Source: an uncultured Hyphomicrobiales bacterium (lineage in GTDB: Bacteria > Pseudomonadota > Alphaproteobacteria > Rhizobiales > Beijerinckiaceae). Taken from it: a stretch of 64,000 bases of DNA. Numbering within the stretch: the first letter of the stretch is position 1; the number at the start of each line of letters is the position of its first letter. Both the position numbers and the translations under genes were made by a program. Location of the stretch: contig CAIOVE010000043.1 in NCBI GenBank assembly GCA_903861645.1, positions 1 through 64,000 of the forward strand, in the 5' to 3' direction. The notes under the pieces were generated by a model. It saw only the letters and a program-made list of their open reading frames with translations, had not been told where the DNA came from and did not search any database. Of this stretch, positions 63,518 to 64,000 are shown one piece after another.

Positions 63518-64000
<483 letters not shown>

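Overview
The window is a GC-rich (roughly 64%), gene-dense stretch of an alphaproteobacterial chromosome, most likely from the Hyphomicrobiales (Rhizobiales). The lineage markers are a CcrM-type GANTC DNA methyltransferase with an N-terminal extension, a groESL operon under a perfect CIRCE element, a GTTC-N7-GTTC alphaproteobacterial LexA box, near-consensus CtrA boxes (TTAA-N7-TTAA type), and a TolQ start. I see no tRNA, rRNA, CRISPR array, insertion sequence or phage gene. No intergenic gap exceeds about 225 bp. About 59 protein genes are called. Most other long open frames are high-GC antisense shadows.

Layout. 0-10.7 kb is largely housekeeping: argG, a PAP2 phosphatase, a ThiF/MoeB-like enzyme, a DUF1993 protein, RidA, groEL/groES, a secreted GH10 xylanase, a Wzx-like flippase and a peroxiredoxin. 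10.8-14.6 kb holds two alpha/beta hydrolases, a luciferase-like (LLM) flavoprotein and a TPR protein. 14.7-22.9 kb is a divergent catabolic locus: a cyanurate/barbiturate-type ring-opening hydrolase and an amidase on the minus strand face a complete ABC importer, a flavin monooxygenase, a VOC protein and a PuuE/NodB-like hydrolase on the plus strand. 22.9-29.2 kb is a six-gene minus-strand operon (solute-binding protein, DUF2848, FAD monooxygenase, UbiD decarboxylase, cupin, LLM flavoprotein) that looks like an aromatic-acid pathway. 29.3-33.4 kb holds envelope and sugar genes (LTA-synthase-like sulfatase-fold transferase, retropepsin-like protease, phosphomannomutase). 33.4-38.6 kb is a CoA-dependent operon (crotonase-like, class III CoA-transferase, Bug receptor, cysteine-less thiolase, DUF35 partner). 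38.8-42.9 kb is rich in orphan solute receptors around a universal stress protein.

42.9-53.5 kb is again core: MntH, CcrM, RNase HII, a small membrane protein, a LexA-controlled radical-SAM protein ending in a clamp-binding motif, MoaB, a zinc metallopeptidase, a uracil-DNA glycosylase, TerB, an SDR and a glutamine amidotransferase. 53.6-56.5 kb has two more Bug receptors and a signal-peptide-bearing methyltransferase. 56.6-61.1 kb is boxCBA, the aerobic benzoyl-CoA epoxidation pathway. The window ends with ruvA, an MFS transporter, a small secreted Cys protein and the start of tolQ.

Taken together this is a soil-type oligotroph with broad uptake and catabolism of aromatic, N-heterocyclic and organic acids. 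Nine periplasmic-type solute-binding proteins occur here, yet only one full ABC importer is encoded. The two most promising leads are the SOS-promoter/radical-SAM/beta-clamp combination at 46.9-48.2 kb and the ring-hydrolase/monooxygenase/ABC locus at 14.7-22.9 kb.
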